Below, piece after piece: positions 53,218-61,037 of a DNA stretch of 64,000 bases (the stretch's first letter is position 1; every line of letters starts with the position of its first letter). The notes below the pieces were generated by a model that saw only the letters and a program-made list of their open reading frames with translations, was not told where the DNA came from and ran no database searches. The stretch is from Atopobiaceae bacterium (GTDB lineage: Bacteria; Actinomycetota; Coriobacteriia; Coriobacteriales; Atopobiaceae), in contig JAFWIE010000081.1 in assembly GCA_017533825.1 (NCBI GenBank), forward strand, positions 27,812 through 91,811, read 5' to 3'. Position numbers and translations under genes: made by a program.

Positions 53218-53529
53218 TTGGAGCAGGACGTAAAGAAGGCTAGAGAGCATAAGGGACCTCGGGTAAACACGCCCCAACGAATCTCTTCTCCGGATCAGCT
53301 AACGGACTACTTGCGTGTGACCAACCCAGGAGTCTGGGTGCTTCTCGCTAGCATCATCCTCTTCTTGGCGGGCATCTTTGCGTGGTTCTACATTGGCACG
53401 CTGGAGACCGACTTGGCAGCCGCATTGAACACCGCATTGACTTCCGAACTCGCGGCTCGCTGTACGAACTCAAGGACCTTGCTGTGCGTGCGTTCGTCCA
53501 TCTCGCTCAGCGCGCGCAGTACCCGCTGA
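53218..53529 (+). pseudogene. truncated NHLM-type bacteriocin secretion protein (HlyD-like) remnant
   Basis: Starts at TTG 53218 with AGGAG six bases upstream. It encodes SSPDQLTDYLRVTNPGVWVL, then the membrane helix LASIILFLAGIFAWFYIG and GTLETD, matching the N-terminus of HlyD-like proteins of NHLM bacteriocin exporters. After about base 53412 the frame only reads antisense of the convergent gene at 53388, so perhaps 65 of several hundred residues remain. The promoter is intact. Confidence 0.7.
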
Positions 53530-54521
53530 AGCTTGTCCGGAGAGGACGTGATTTGCTCGAGGGTCGTGGCACCTCCCGCCTGCAGCGCATCGAATACTTC
53601 GTTCGTAATACGCTCGCGTTCTGCCAAGGGAATCCCGTTTGCCCATGAGGCAATGGCTTCGTTGAGCGCGATGCAGTCGGGCTGCAGTTCACGCGCCTCC
53701 TTAATCCCGTCACGCAGAACCTGCCACGTGGTGATGTCATGCTGCTCAATACCCGAGGCGGGACTTGCCACGATGGTCCGTCGCTCGTTCTCGCGCGCAA
53801 AGAGCATGCCAATCACGCTGAATGAGGGCACTATCAACCGCAAACGGCTTCCCAAGGTCACGCGCGGGCTCTGCTTGAGAACCTCCGGTGCCGTGCCAGG
53901 GCCGTCGTTGGAGTAAACCTGCACGATGCGCTCGCGAAGTTCCCCTGGACAACGTGCCGCGGCGTATTCGGCAAGGTTGCCACCCTTCAGGTGACCACCG
54001 ACGCGAATGCACTTATCAGACTCGCCCATGCATTCGATGGTTCGCCTCAGATACTCTAAGGCCTCTTGTTGGGCGGCAGTGACCCGAAAGCTGATCATGA
54101 AGTTCTCGCGCCAGCCGGCCAGCGTCGTATCGGTCCCGCGAAACGCGACGTACGTACCTGCTTGGGGAAGGCCGATCCGCAGGGCGGCAAACTGGAGCGC
54201 GTGCTTCTTGTCCACTACATCCGCATAGGCACTGAGGCGCGCGTCCCCGAAGCGCTGCGAGTTGCCGACAAGCTTCGTAAACGACGTGTCTATCCTTGCG
54301 AGGGAGCGTACGTACGGGGAAACGTCGCCATCGGCCTTTGCAAGCAGCTTCCGACATGCCTCGCGAAGCCCTATGGACCCGCCTTGGTCCTCCGTGGGAA
54401 CGATGCCAGAAAAGTCGAGGTAGACGAATGCCGAGAGGATGAGGTTGTCCACGTCGTTGAACGGTCGCTCGCCGAACGTAAGGTCACCACGCCATCGCAG
54501 GTAGTCATGCATGTTCGCCAT
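53388..54521 (-). CDS. DUF2974 / Mbeg1-like alpha/beta-hydrolase, serine nucleophile replaced
   Basis: A 377-residue protein of the Mbeg1-like (DUF2974) lipase-like family. The N-terminal NMHDYLRWRGDLTFGERPFN, DVDNLILSAFVYLDFSG and YVAFRGTDTTLAGWREN are diagnostic. The nucleophile elbow, normally GGHSKGGNLA, reads GGHLKGGNLA; the codon is CTG, so the serine is absent. The last residues (VSSVPM) are encoded by DNA that belongs to the truncated secretion gene on the other strand, so the natural C-terminus may also have been altered. Activity is doubtful. Confidence 0.85.
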   Translation of the reverse strand: MANMHDYLRWRGDLTFGERPFNDVDNLILSAFVYLDFSGIVPTEDQGGSIGLREACRKLLAKADGDVSPYVRSLARIDTSFTKLVGNSQRFGDARLSAYADVVDKKHALQFAALRIGLPQAGTYVAFRGTDTTLAGWRENFMISFRVTAAQQEALEYLRRTIECMGESDKCIRVGGHLKGGNLAEYAAARCPGELRERIVQVYSNDGPGTAPEVLKQSPRVTLGSRLRLIVPSFSVIGMLFARENERRTIVASPASGIEQHDITTWQVLRDGIKEARELQPDCIALNEAIASWANGIPLAERERITNEVFDALQAGGATTLEQITSSPDKLQRVLRALSEMDERTHSKVLEFVQRAASSEVNAVFNAAAKSVSSVPM

Positions 54522-54544
54522 GCAATCGCCCCCAAGTCACACAT

Positions 54545-54587
54545 GACAACGGGGACGTGGAGGGTGTTGTCACGCGTCCCCGTTGTC
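54545..54587. repeat. hairpin repeat upstream of the DUF2974 gene
   Basis: GACAACGGGGACG and CGTCCCCGTTGTC form a 13 bp stem with a 17-base loop. On the plus strand it is followed by TCGTTTTGC. Related words (CCCCGTTGTCACG) occur near 59630 and variants near 57150. Confidence 0.6.
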
Positions 54588-54631
54588 TCGTTTTGCACCC
54601 CCGCGTAAGCTGCCGAGGAATCACTCATCAC

Positions 54632-54665
54632 ATGCGCCCACAGGGGTGACCCCCTGTGGGCGCAT
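54632..54665. terminator. 15 bp perfect hairpin after the small peptide gene
   Basis: ATGCGCCCACAGGGG pairs exactly with CCCCTGTGGGCGCAT, loop TGAC, just past the stop of the minus-strand gene ending at 54677. Confidence 0.65.
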
Positions 54666-54676
54666 ACGTCAAATCA

Positions 54677-54931
54677 CTATTCAGACATGTCACACGAGTC
54701 CCAGATGCTGGCGATGTAGTCCCTCGCTTCTTGCTCGGAGTATGAGGAGATTCTGCTCTTGACCATATGATCGACCCAGAGTCTCTGCGTGACCTTGAGG
54801 TTGAAGCCACGTCCCTTGAAGGTCTTGACATAGTTGTTCATTTCTGCTTTCTCGTCACCCGGAACCGCTCCTCCTGCAATGATCTCGAGAATCTCTCCAG
54901 GGATTTCCTTACCGTCCAGCATGTCTTCCAT
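54677..54931 (-). CDS. small protein with a GG-type leader-like N-terminus
   Basis: An 84-residue protein. The first 21 residues, MEDMLDGKEIPGEILEIIAGG, resemble a double-glycine leader (DGKEIP...LEIIAGG) as in class II bacteriocins. The remaining 63 residues are polar and slightly basic, with no membrane segment or Cys pair pattern. AGGTAGGA precedes ATG 54931. It stands alone, followed by a strong hairpin. It could be a bacteriocin-like precursor or simply a small soluble protein. Confidence 0.6.
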   Translation of the reverse strand: MEDMLDGKEIPGEILEIIAGGAVPGDEKAEMNNYVKTFKGRGFNLKVTQRLWVDHMVKSRISSYSEQEARDYIASIWDSCDMSE

Positions 54932-55217
54932 GATTTTATCCTACCTGTGTCGGTTGCGTCTGACAATGCCTCGTCTGCTATCCCGATGCTACCACACAGC
55001 CGGATGATGAGCGTAACAACGGGAACAGAAGCTGTTTTTGCCTTCGTTAGTATTGCGTCGACTTCTGCGATGTGTCTCAGGCTATTTCTCTGGACCGACG
55101 CTGCGCGGCTTTATGTGCAAGGTTGCCGCGAAGGACTGCGACGGGTCACAAAGCACAGGCGCGCTGCGTTATCATGGTGCCATGGTCCCCCACGGCGTCC
55201 GGAGAGGAGCGGCTTCG

Positions 55218-55850
55218 ATGAACGCATACGACTTCGACGGCACCATCTTCCCATCGAACTGCACGATCGAATTCGCAATCTGGTGCATGAACCGCCACCC
55301 GCGGCTCTGGCTCACCTATGCACCGCGCGCCTTCAGAAGTGTAGTCCTGTACAAACTGGGAAAGATGCCCAGCTATCGCATGTTGCGCGTACTGTACAGC
55401 TTCCTCAGGGACGTCGATGACTTCGACGTGCAAATCGAGCGCTATTGGGACAAGAACGAGCGGAGAATCTCGTCCTGGTACCTCGAGCAAAAGCAGTCTG
55501 ACGACCTCATCATCAGCGCCTCGCCAACTTGCATCATAGAGCCCATCGCGCGCAGGCTCGGCGTCGACTTCGTGGCGACCGACTATGACCGCGAGCTCGG
55601 AGTCCTCCTGAACAACCTCATGTACGCGCGCGAGAAGTCCCGCTACATCATCGACCACGGCTTCCCCGTCATCGAGCATTTCTACTCCGACTCGCTCTCG
55701 GACACGCCGCTCGCACTCTGTGCTGAGCAGGCTCATCTCGTGACCGGCAGAGCGCGCAAAGTGCGCGACTGGCCGAAGCTCGACGAGCTCAACAAGAAGA
55801 AGGTCAGGAAGATGATCAATACCGGCTGGACGATTCACCTCGACGACTGA
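55218..55850 (+). CDS. HAD-IB family phosphatase
   Basis: A 210-residue HAD-IB hydrolase (serine-phosphatase-like). Motif I is NAYDFDGTIFPSNC at the N-terminus, motif II ISASPTCIIEP, the Lys region AREKSRYI, and motif III HFYSDSLSDTPLALCA. The cap is helical (C1). ATG 55218 has GGAGAGGAG upstream. Homologues in Firmicutes and Coriobacteriia are annotated as haloacid dehalogenase-like with unknown substrate. Confidence 0.88.
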   Translation: MNAYDFDGTIFPSNCTIEFAIWCMNRHPRLWLTYAPRAFRSVVLYKLGKMPSYRMLRVLYSFLRDVDDFDVQIERYWDKNERRISSWYLEQKQSDDLIISASPTCIIEPIARRLGVDFVATDYDRELGVLLNNLMYAREKSRYIIDHGFPVIEHFYSDSLSDTPLALCAEQAHLVTGRARKVRDWPKLDELNKKKVRKMINTGWTIHLDD

Positions 55851-55923
55851 CGCCAAAGGACTTGACCTTCTCGCCTCTTCGCGGCATTAGGCATTATCCG
55901 CAATTCGAGAAGGGGTGGTGCTC

Positions 55924-56496
55924 ATGAGCATCGAGACTTGGCTTTCGCCTCTACCGAGAATGCAGACCGACGCAACGCTGGCCGAGGTGAACAAGCAGCT
56001 CTCGGCCGGCAGCGTGTCAATTACTGTCGAGGACGCCCGAATGCTTTCTGCCCGCCGGGAGGCGGCGTTGTCCAACTCAGAACGGACGGAGTTCGGCCAA
56101 CCAGCCATCGTCGGCATCGCCGAGGCAGTCGCAACATCGCCCTACCTCTCGCATGGTGGCATTGCGAGTGTGCTCGCAGACCTGCAGGACGCATTCTACG
56201 CACTGCGAGACGAGCTTTCGATTGACGTTCCCGACGCCGAGATTGCCGAGGCCCTGCGTGGCTGCTTGGATGCATGGGGTGACGCATCCATGATCGCCTC
56301 GATGCCGACGGAAGAGGTCATGAGCTTCTCCGCCGAGTACGCAAGGGCGGCCGAGGCAAGGGGCTTCGATGCCTACCGCATAGCGGATGACGAGGGACGC
56401 ACATACACCTTCGACCCCACCCCCGCCGAGTGGGGCTACGACGAGCAGGCAGACGGATGGGACGGAGAGAGGTGGGCCGATGACTGGAACGATTAG
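55924..56496 (+). CDS. DUF6323 family protein
   Basis: A 190-residue soluble protein. Similarity to DUF6323 is recognised from ITVEDARMLSARREAALSNS, EFGQPAIVGIAEAVATSPYL and LADLQDAFYALRDEL. The C-terminus is acidic with several Trp (WGYDEQADGWDGERWADDW). ATG 55924 follows AAGGGGTGG; a start nine bases earlier is possible. It overlaps the next gene by 17 bases. The function is unknown; the two families are often neighbours. Confidence 0.75.
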   Translation: MSIETWLSPLPRMQTDATLAEVNKQLSAGSVSITVEDARMLSARREAALSNSERTEFGQPAIVGIAEAVATSPYLSHGGIASVLADLQDAFYALRDELSIDVPDAEIAEALRGCLDAWGDASMIASMPTEEVMSFSAEYARAAEARGFDAYRIADDEGRTYTFDPTPAEWGYDEQADGWDGERWADDWND

Positions 56497-57127
56497 TGAG
56501 CACAGCCGCAACCCCAACATCAGCCGGGCGTCGAAGGGCTTCGCCCGTCTGATGACGCACGTTGCCGAGCTGTACTGTTTGGGCGGCTCATCGAGCATAT
56601 CCGCGTACGAGGCACATGAGCTGGCAACATCGGTGGCCTACGCGCTGGGCATCGTGAACGCCACCCCCGAGCAGGCAGCCCAAGTGCTGGACGTCAGCGA
56701 TCCCGTCGCGCTGTGGCGGGAATGCGTCCATGCGCTAGAAAGGCGTGTGGATGGCGCGCTCGCACTCTGGCGCGAGGTGGTGGCGACCATGCCGCCCATT
56801 CGCAACGTCTCGCTGCGCGACACTCTAACAAGTTTGGGTAATCTGCGCAGGCGCTACGACGCACGCTTCGCGGCACACGAGATACCTTGCGACATCGACT
56901 ACCAGCTGAGCGTGCCGGTGGACTCAAGCCTCATGGGCATCGACTACGTGGAGGCGTGGCTGAAGCAGCTCCTCGCCGAAGCGCGCTGGATTGCACGATA
57001 CGACGTGGACAGCTGCGTTCGCGTGCTGGAGCGTGTTTGTCCCGATTACCGTGGCCTCCATGTGAACCTCTACGACCTGCTGCTGCCACACACGGACAAA
57101 CTCACGTCGGTGAGAAGTTCGGAATGA
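56480..57127 (+). CDS. DUF6179 family protein
   Basis: A 215-residue helical protein coupled to the DUF6323 gene by overlap. Family-like text includes HVAELYCLGGSSSISAYEAH, ELATSVAYALGI, LTSLGNLRRRYDARFAAHEI and DIDYQLSVPVDSSLMGIDYV. Full DUF6179 proteins are usually longer, so this may be a short form. ATG 56480 has GGAGAGAGGTGGG upstream. No enzyme motif, signal or membrane helix is seen. Confidence 0.7.
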   Translation: MTGTISEHSRNPNISRASKGFARLMTHVAELYCLGGSSSISAYEAHELATSVAYALGIVNATPEQAAQVLDVSDPVALWRECVHALERRVDGALALWREVVATMPPIRNVSLRDTLTSLGNLRRRYDARFAAHEIPCDIDYQLSVPVDSSLMGIDYVEAWLKQLLAEARWIARYDVDSCVRVLERVCPDYRGLHVNLYDLLLPHTDKLTSVRSSE

Positions 57128-57145
57128 GCGCCTGGTCTGAATCGA

Positions 57146-57173
57146 CGTGACGACACCCTCTCCCGTCGTCACG
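57146..57173. terminator. convergent hairpin between the DUF6179 and XRE regulator genes
   Basis: CGTGACGAC pairs with GTCGTCACG (9 bp, 10-base loop) between genes ending at 57127 and 57199. Confidence 0.5.
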
Positions 57174-57198
57174 CGCATCCGTTGTCACGCCGGTCACG

Positions 57199-57801
57199 CT
57201 AACGGTCACTCCTCCACAGCAGCAGAGCCTTCGTCGCGAGCAGCGCGAAGCAGGTAATCCCCGCATAGGGCTGCCTCGCCAAGATGAAGACGGCCACGCT
57301 GATTGCCGACAGAGCCATCCCAGCCAGCAGCGCCAGCTTCCACCACCGCACGTCAGCACGGGAGGCAGCAACCTCACAGAGGCCGCAGAGCACCGTCGCC
57401 CCAATGCATGCGGCAAACACCGCCCTGACCCACGGTCTGGTTCCAGCGAGCGCCAGCAAACTGACCGCGGCAGGATCGTCGGGACCGTTCCCAAACACCG
57501 GCACGAACAAAAGCAACGCCGGCAGCACGTCCATCGCGCCACACACCAGCGAGGCGTACCCACGCACGAACGACCTCTTCTCGTCCTCTGCCGCCGCAAC
57601 CACCTCATCCGGACTGATAAGCTCGTCGATGGTCACCGAGAAGAAGCGCGAGATCTCCCTCAACGAGTCGATGCTCGGGTATCCCCTACCGGACTCCCAC
57701 TTCGACACGGCTGTCCTCGAGACGTAGAGCGCCTCGGCGAGCTGCTCCTGCGTCAGCGACCGCGCCTTCCTCAGCTCCTTGAGCTTCTCACTGAATTCCA
57801 T
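57199..57801 (-). CDS. XRE family regulator with membrane segments
   Basis: A 200-residue membrane-tethered regulator. Residues 1-60 form a helix-turn-helix: KLKELRKARSLTQEQLAEAL, then YVSRTAVSKWESGRGYPSID. The C-terminal half has three or four hydrophobic stretches (CGAMDVLPALLLFVPVFG, VFAACIGATVLCGLC, LALLAGMALSAISVAVFIL, ITCFALLATKALLLW). This layout is common in Firmicutes and Coriobacteriia. ATG 57801 was chosen at the start of the HTH domain. It follows the PAP2 phosphatase gene by 16 bases, so the pair is one operon. Confidence 0.88.
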   Translation of the reverse strand: MEFSEKLKELRKARSLTQEQLAEALYVSRTAVSKWESGRGYPSIDSLREISRFFSVTIDELISPDEVVAAAEDEKRSFVRGYASLVCGAMDVLPALLLFVPVFGNGPDDPAAVSLLALAGTRPWVRAVFAACIGATVLCGLCEVAASRADVRWWKLALLAGMALSAISVAVFILARQPYAGITCFALLATKALLLWRSDR

Positions 57802-57817
57802 GCCATTCCTCCGTGCC

Positions 57818-58489
57818 TTATGAAGACAACCTTCTATCGATACTAGCTGTGACGAACCGGTACATCGAGAACAGGCCGAAAGCCAGAAGGACCGACCCAA
57901 CGATGTCGGTGAGCCAATGCACGCCCGAGACTAGCCTGCCCACGACCATGAAGACCGAGAACACCACCACGAATACCGTCACGGACCTCCTGAGCAGGGG
58001 ACTGCTCGACCTCCGTTCGACCTGATACCTTAGCGTCGGCATGACAGCTAGGACCAACAGGGTCGTCGAGGATGGGTAAGATGCCTCCAGTACCCCATCG
58101 ATAAGAATCGGCCGGTAGTTGATGGGCACCATCTCGAAAAGCAGATAGGCGGATGCGCCCAGGATGTAGTGGGCTCCCAGGAGGAGCAGGTCCGGGTCGA
58201 CCCTGAGCAAGCTCCTACGCTTGACGAGCTGCACAGCGCCCAGCACCCCGAAGCCCAAGCAGACGACCACCGGCACGAGGCCGAGCCAGTCGGTTGCCGT
58301 GTAAAGCGCCATGTGCACACCCGTCAAGTCGTGGAACCGCGTGTTGAGCGTCGCGAATCCGATGTCCGTGCCCTGCTGACCCACCGGCCGCACGTCCACA
58401 AGCTGCACCAGCTCCGTCCAGAGCGCGAAGGTGGCAAGCAGCGCCATCCCGGTGACGAGGTCCCTCTTAGCCTCTTGTGTCTCTCTCAT
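57818..58489 (-). CDS. PAP2 family phosphatase-like membrane protein
   Basis: A 223-residue membrane protein of the PAP2 superfamily. Motif 1 is represented by INYRPILIDG, motif 2 by SYPSSTTLLVL (classical PSGH, His replaced), and motif 3 by GRLVSGVHWLTDIVGS with His and Asp in place. About six helices are present. PAP2 enzymes dephosphorylate lipid phosphates such as undecaprenyl pyrophosphate. The changed motif 2 is known in some subfamilies, so activity is uncertain. ATG 58489 follows GGGGAGATTCGC. Confidence 0.85.
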   Translation of the reverse strand: MRETQEAKRDLVTGMALLATFALWTELVQLVDVRPVGQQGTDIGFATLNTRFHDLTGVHMALYTATDWLGLVPVVVCLGFGVLGAVQLVKRRSLLRVDPDLLLLGAHYILGASAYLLFEMVPINYRPILIDGVLEASYPSSTTLLVLAVMPTLRYQVERRSSSPLLRRSVTVFVVVFSVFMVVGRLVSGVHWLTDIVGSVLLAFGLFSMYRFVTASIDRRLSS

Positions 58490-58654
58490 GCGAATCTCCC
58501 CTTTCGTCGGTGGCCCCATGGCAAGGCGAAGGTACCTTCCATGAGACCACCGAGAAAGAGCCGGGCCGTCACGTTGGTGACACGATTCGTGTCATTGCCC
58601 TCAAGCTGGGGTTTTGTCGTGACGCCTCACCTTGGGCGAAGGAGCCACGAGGCA

Positions 58655-59371
58655 CTACTTCCGCCTAAGTCTCACCGCTATGGTGTTCAGGTGCTCAAGT
58701 GCACCGGCCTCGACGGCAGCGCGATCTCCCACGGCGTACTCGTTGTCACACCCGATCCAATCGTCCCATGCTTCACGCGTGCAGGTCATCTCGCGCATGT
58801 CCACGACCTCGGCGCCCTCCGTCTGCGCGAAGTTGGCGCGCCACCAGTCCATGTCGTGCATGAAGTCGAGCTGCTCGGGCGACCAAGACGTGAGCAAGCA
58901 TGCGGGCAAATCGTCATGACAGTCGCGCACCATGCCGGGTATGGCAAAGAGCAGCTTGCCGCCGCGTTTGACGAGCGGCAGTAGGTGCTCGCCGAGGAAA
59001 CTCGGGTCTCGGCCAAAGTAGTTATAGGAGTCGATGCTCACGACGGCATCGAAGAAGCCGTGCGCGAAGGGCAGCGCAGTCGCGTCTGCCTTGAGCGGAA
59101 CGACCTGGTGGTTGGTGAGCCCGCACGCCTCGAAGAAGCGCATGTTGTCGGACGGGTCGCTCCAAAGGTCAGCGGCGTACACGGTGAGGCCAAACTCGCG
59201 CGCCATCAGGGCGCTTGTGAGTCCGGCACCGCTTCCGAGGTCGAGCACGACGGAGTCCGTGGGGATGTCGTCATAGCTGAGAAGCTCCTCGCAGAGCTTG
59301 AGCGGGTTTGGACCCATGCTGCGCTCGCGCATGATGGATGGGGGGAAGGTGCTTGTCTTCGGGAAGTTCAA
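58655..59371 (-). CDS. SAM-dependent methyltransferase
   Basis: A 238-residue class I methyltransferase. It opens NFPKTSTFPPS and RSMGPNPLKLCEELL, with motif I VVLDLGSGAGLTSALMARE, then YAADLWSDPSDNMRFF, DATALPFAHGFFDAVVSIDS and YNYFGRD, the pattern of cyclopropane/sarcosine-methyltransferase-like enzymes. I placed the start at TTG 59371 because family members begin at NFPxTxTF and CAGGA lies eight bases upstream; the open frame extends further but without similarity. The substrate is unknown. Confidence 0.85.
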   Translation of the reverse strand: MNFPKTSTFPPSIMRERSMGPNPLKLCEELLSYDDIPTDSVVLDLGSGAGLTSALMAREFGLTVYAADLWSDPSDNMRFFEACGLTNHQVVPLKADATALPFAHGFFDAVVSIDSYNYFGRDPSFLGEHLLPLVKRGGKLLFAIPGMVRDCHDDLPACLLTSWSPEQLDFMHDMDWWRANFAQTEGAEVVDMREMTCTREAWDDWIGCDNEYAVGDRAAVEAGALEHLNTIAVRLRRK

Positions 59372-59657
59372 TGTCTTGTCCTGTTCTATGAGAATCCGAT
59401 ACGTGTGAAGGGATTCGGAACGCAACAAACCGAGGGCACCTCGCGTGTCCCATCTTCTAAGCTCGGTTGTAGCGTTCCCTACAGAACAATGACCAAAAAG
59501 ACATCCCCTTGGATGGCCGTTGCCACGAGGCCCCACGCCCCGCGCGTCGTGAGCATCATACCATGCCATCGACGCTCGCGGAACACCCCAGACGGGCATC
59601 GGCCACGCTCGGCGTGGCGATAACCCCGTCCCCGTTGTCACGGTCACGCGTGCGTGG

Positions 59658-60792
59658 TCACTCCGCAAGCAACTCTTCGAGAGTTTCGAACAGCAAGTCG
59701 GGCTCGACTGGCTTCGACAGATGGGCATTCAGCCCCGCCTTCATGCTACGCTGCACGTCCTCGTCAAATGCGTTCGCGGTGATCGCGATGATTGGGATCG
59801 TCTTTGCATCTTCTTGATCTGTGGCCCGTATGGTCCGCGTCGCTTCTAGACCGTCCATCTCCGGCATGCGCATGTCCATCAGGACGGCGTCGTAGTAACC
59901 CGCCTCATGGTTCCGATACATCTCCACGGCGATCTTGCCGTTCTCCGCATGATCCACGTCCATCTCCCGCATGGACAGCACCATCATCATGATCTCCGCG
60001 TTGACCTCGACGTCCTCGGCAAGCAGTACGCGGCGGCCCTTCAAATCAACCGTGGGCCGGACCCGCCCGGGATTCTTCTTGCGGAACGCCGCGCGGAACT
60101 CGTCCATGACCGTGCCGGCGAAGAGCGGCTTGGAGGCAAAGGTGTCGACTCCGGCCTCGCGCGCCTGCCTTTCGATGTCCTCCCAGTTGTAGGACGTGAG
60201 GACGATGATGGGCGTGTTGTTTCCCACGATAGAGCGAATCTGTCTGGTCGTCTCCACCCCGTCCATCCCCGGCATCTTCCAGTCCACGAGGATCAGGTTG
60301 AAGTCCTCCCGCCGCGCGTGGCGTATCCTCACCAGCTCCACCGCCTCCTCGCCGGATAGGACGGTCTCGCAGGCAACTCCCATATGACCCAGGACGAGCT
60401 GCGCATGACCGCATGCAATGCGGTCGTCGTCGATGACCAGCACGCTCATCTCATGCGGGTCGAGCTCGAATTGGTCCGCCCCGTCCGTCTTGCGGCTGGC
60501 CTGCGTCAGGGTGACGGTGACGATGAACGTGGTCCCGACACCCTTCTCGCTCTCAACCTCAATCTGCCCGTTCATCAGCTCGACGATGCTCTTGGTGATC
60601 CGCATCGTGATAGCCCAGCATCCGACGGAAATCATCGCTCCAATTGACGTGAGTCATAGTACCGGACTCATCAAAGTCCATGGTCCACTTACCGGAACCA
60701 AGCATCTCGTGGATCGTATCCAAGGATGCCGCCTCGTTCTGGAGCTGCGCGTAGAGAACGTCAAGCTCATGTGAATCCGTGGTGTGCTCCAT
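59658..60792 (-). pseudogene. hybrid histidine kinase remnant with an internal deletion
   Basis: The 5' part (ATG 60792, AAAGGA upstream) encodes a PAS-like start ending FDESGTMTHVNWSDDFRRML and GYHDA. It is then joined out of frame, near 60600-60620, to the end of a HATPase domain (AITMRITKSIVELMNGQIEV, GVGTTFIVTVT) and two receiver domains (VLVIDDDRIA with Asp in LVDWKMPGM; LLAEDVEVNA with Asp in LMDMRMPEM). The rest of PAS, all of HisKA and most of the ATPase are gone. The receivers resemble those of the kinase at 49234. A protein from an internal start could still be made. Confidence 0.82.
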
Positions 60793-61037
60793 GAGTATGT
60801 CCTTTCGCAACGGTCTGTATTCCATCGTAGTGTTTGACCGGGGTTCTTGATAGAGCCGATAACGAAAACCCAGTGAAAAGAAGATGGGTTACAGTGCTCG
60901 GACGGCTCGTGGAGACCCTGCCGTTCTACAATGAGTATGGCGGGCAGCTAGCCGGGCTTACTTCAACATTCGGCGCAAATCCCTTTTGTCAGTCCTGCGA
61001 TATCGCCCGCCACCCCTTTACTGCGAAGGGAGGCATT

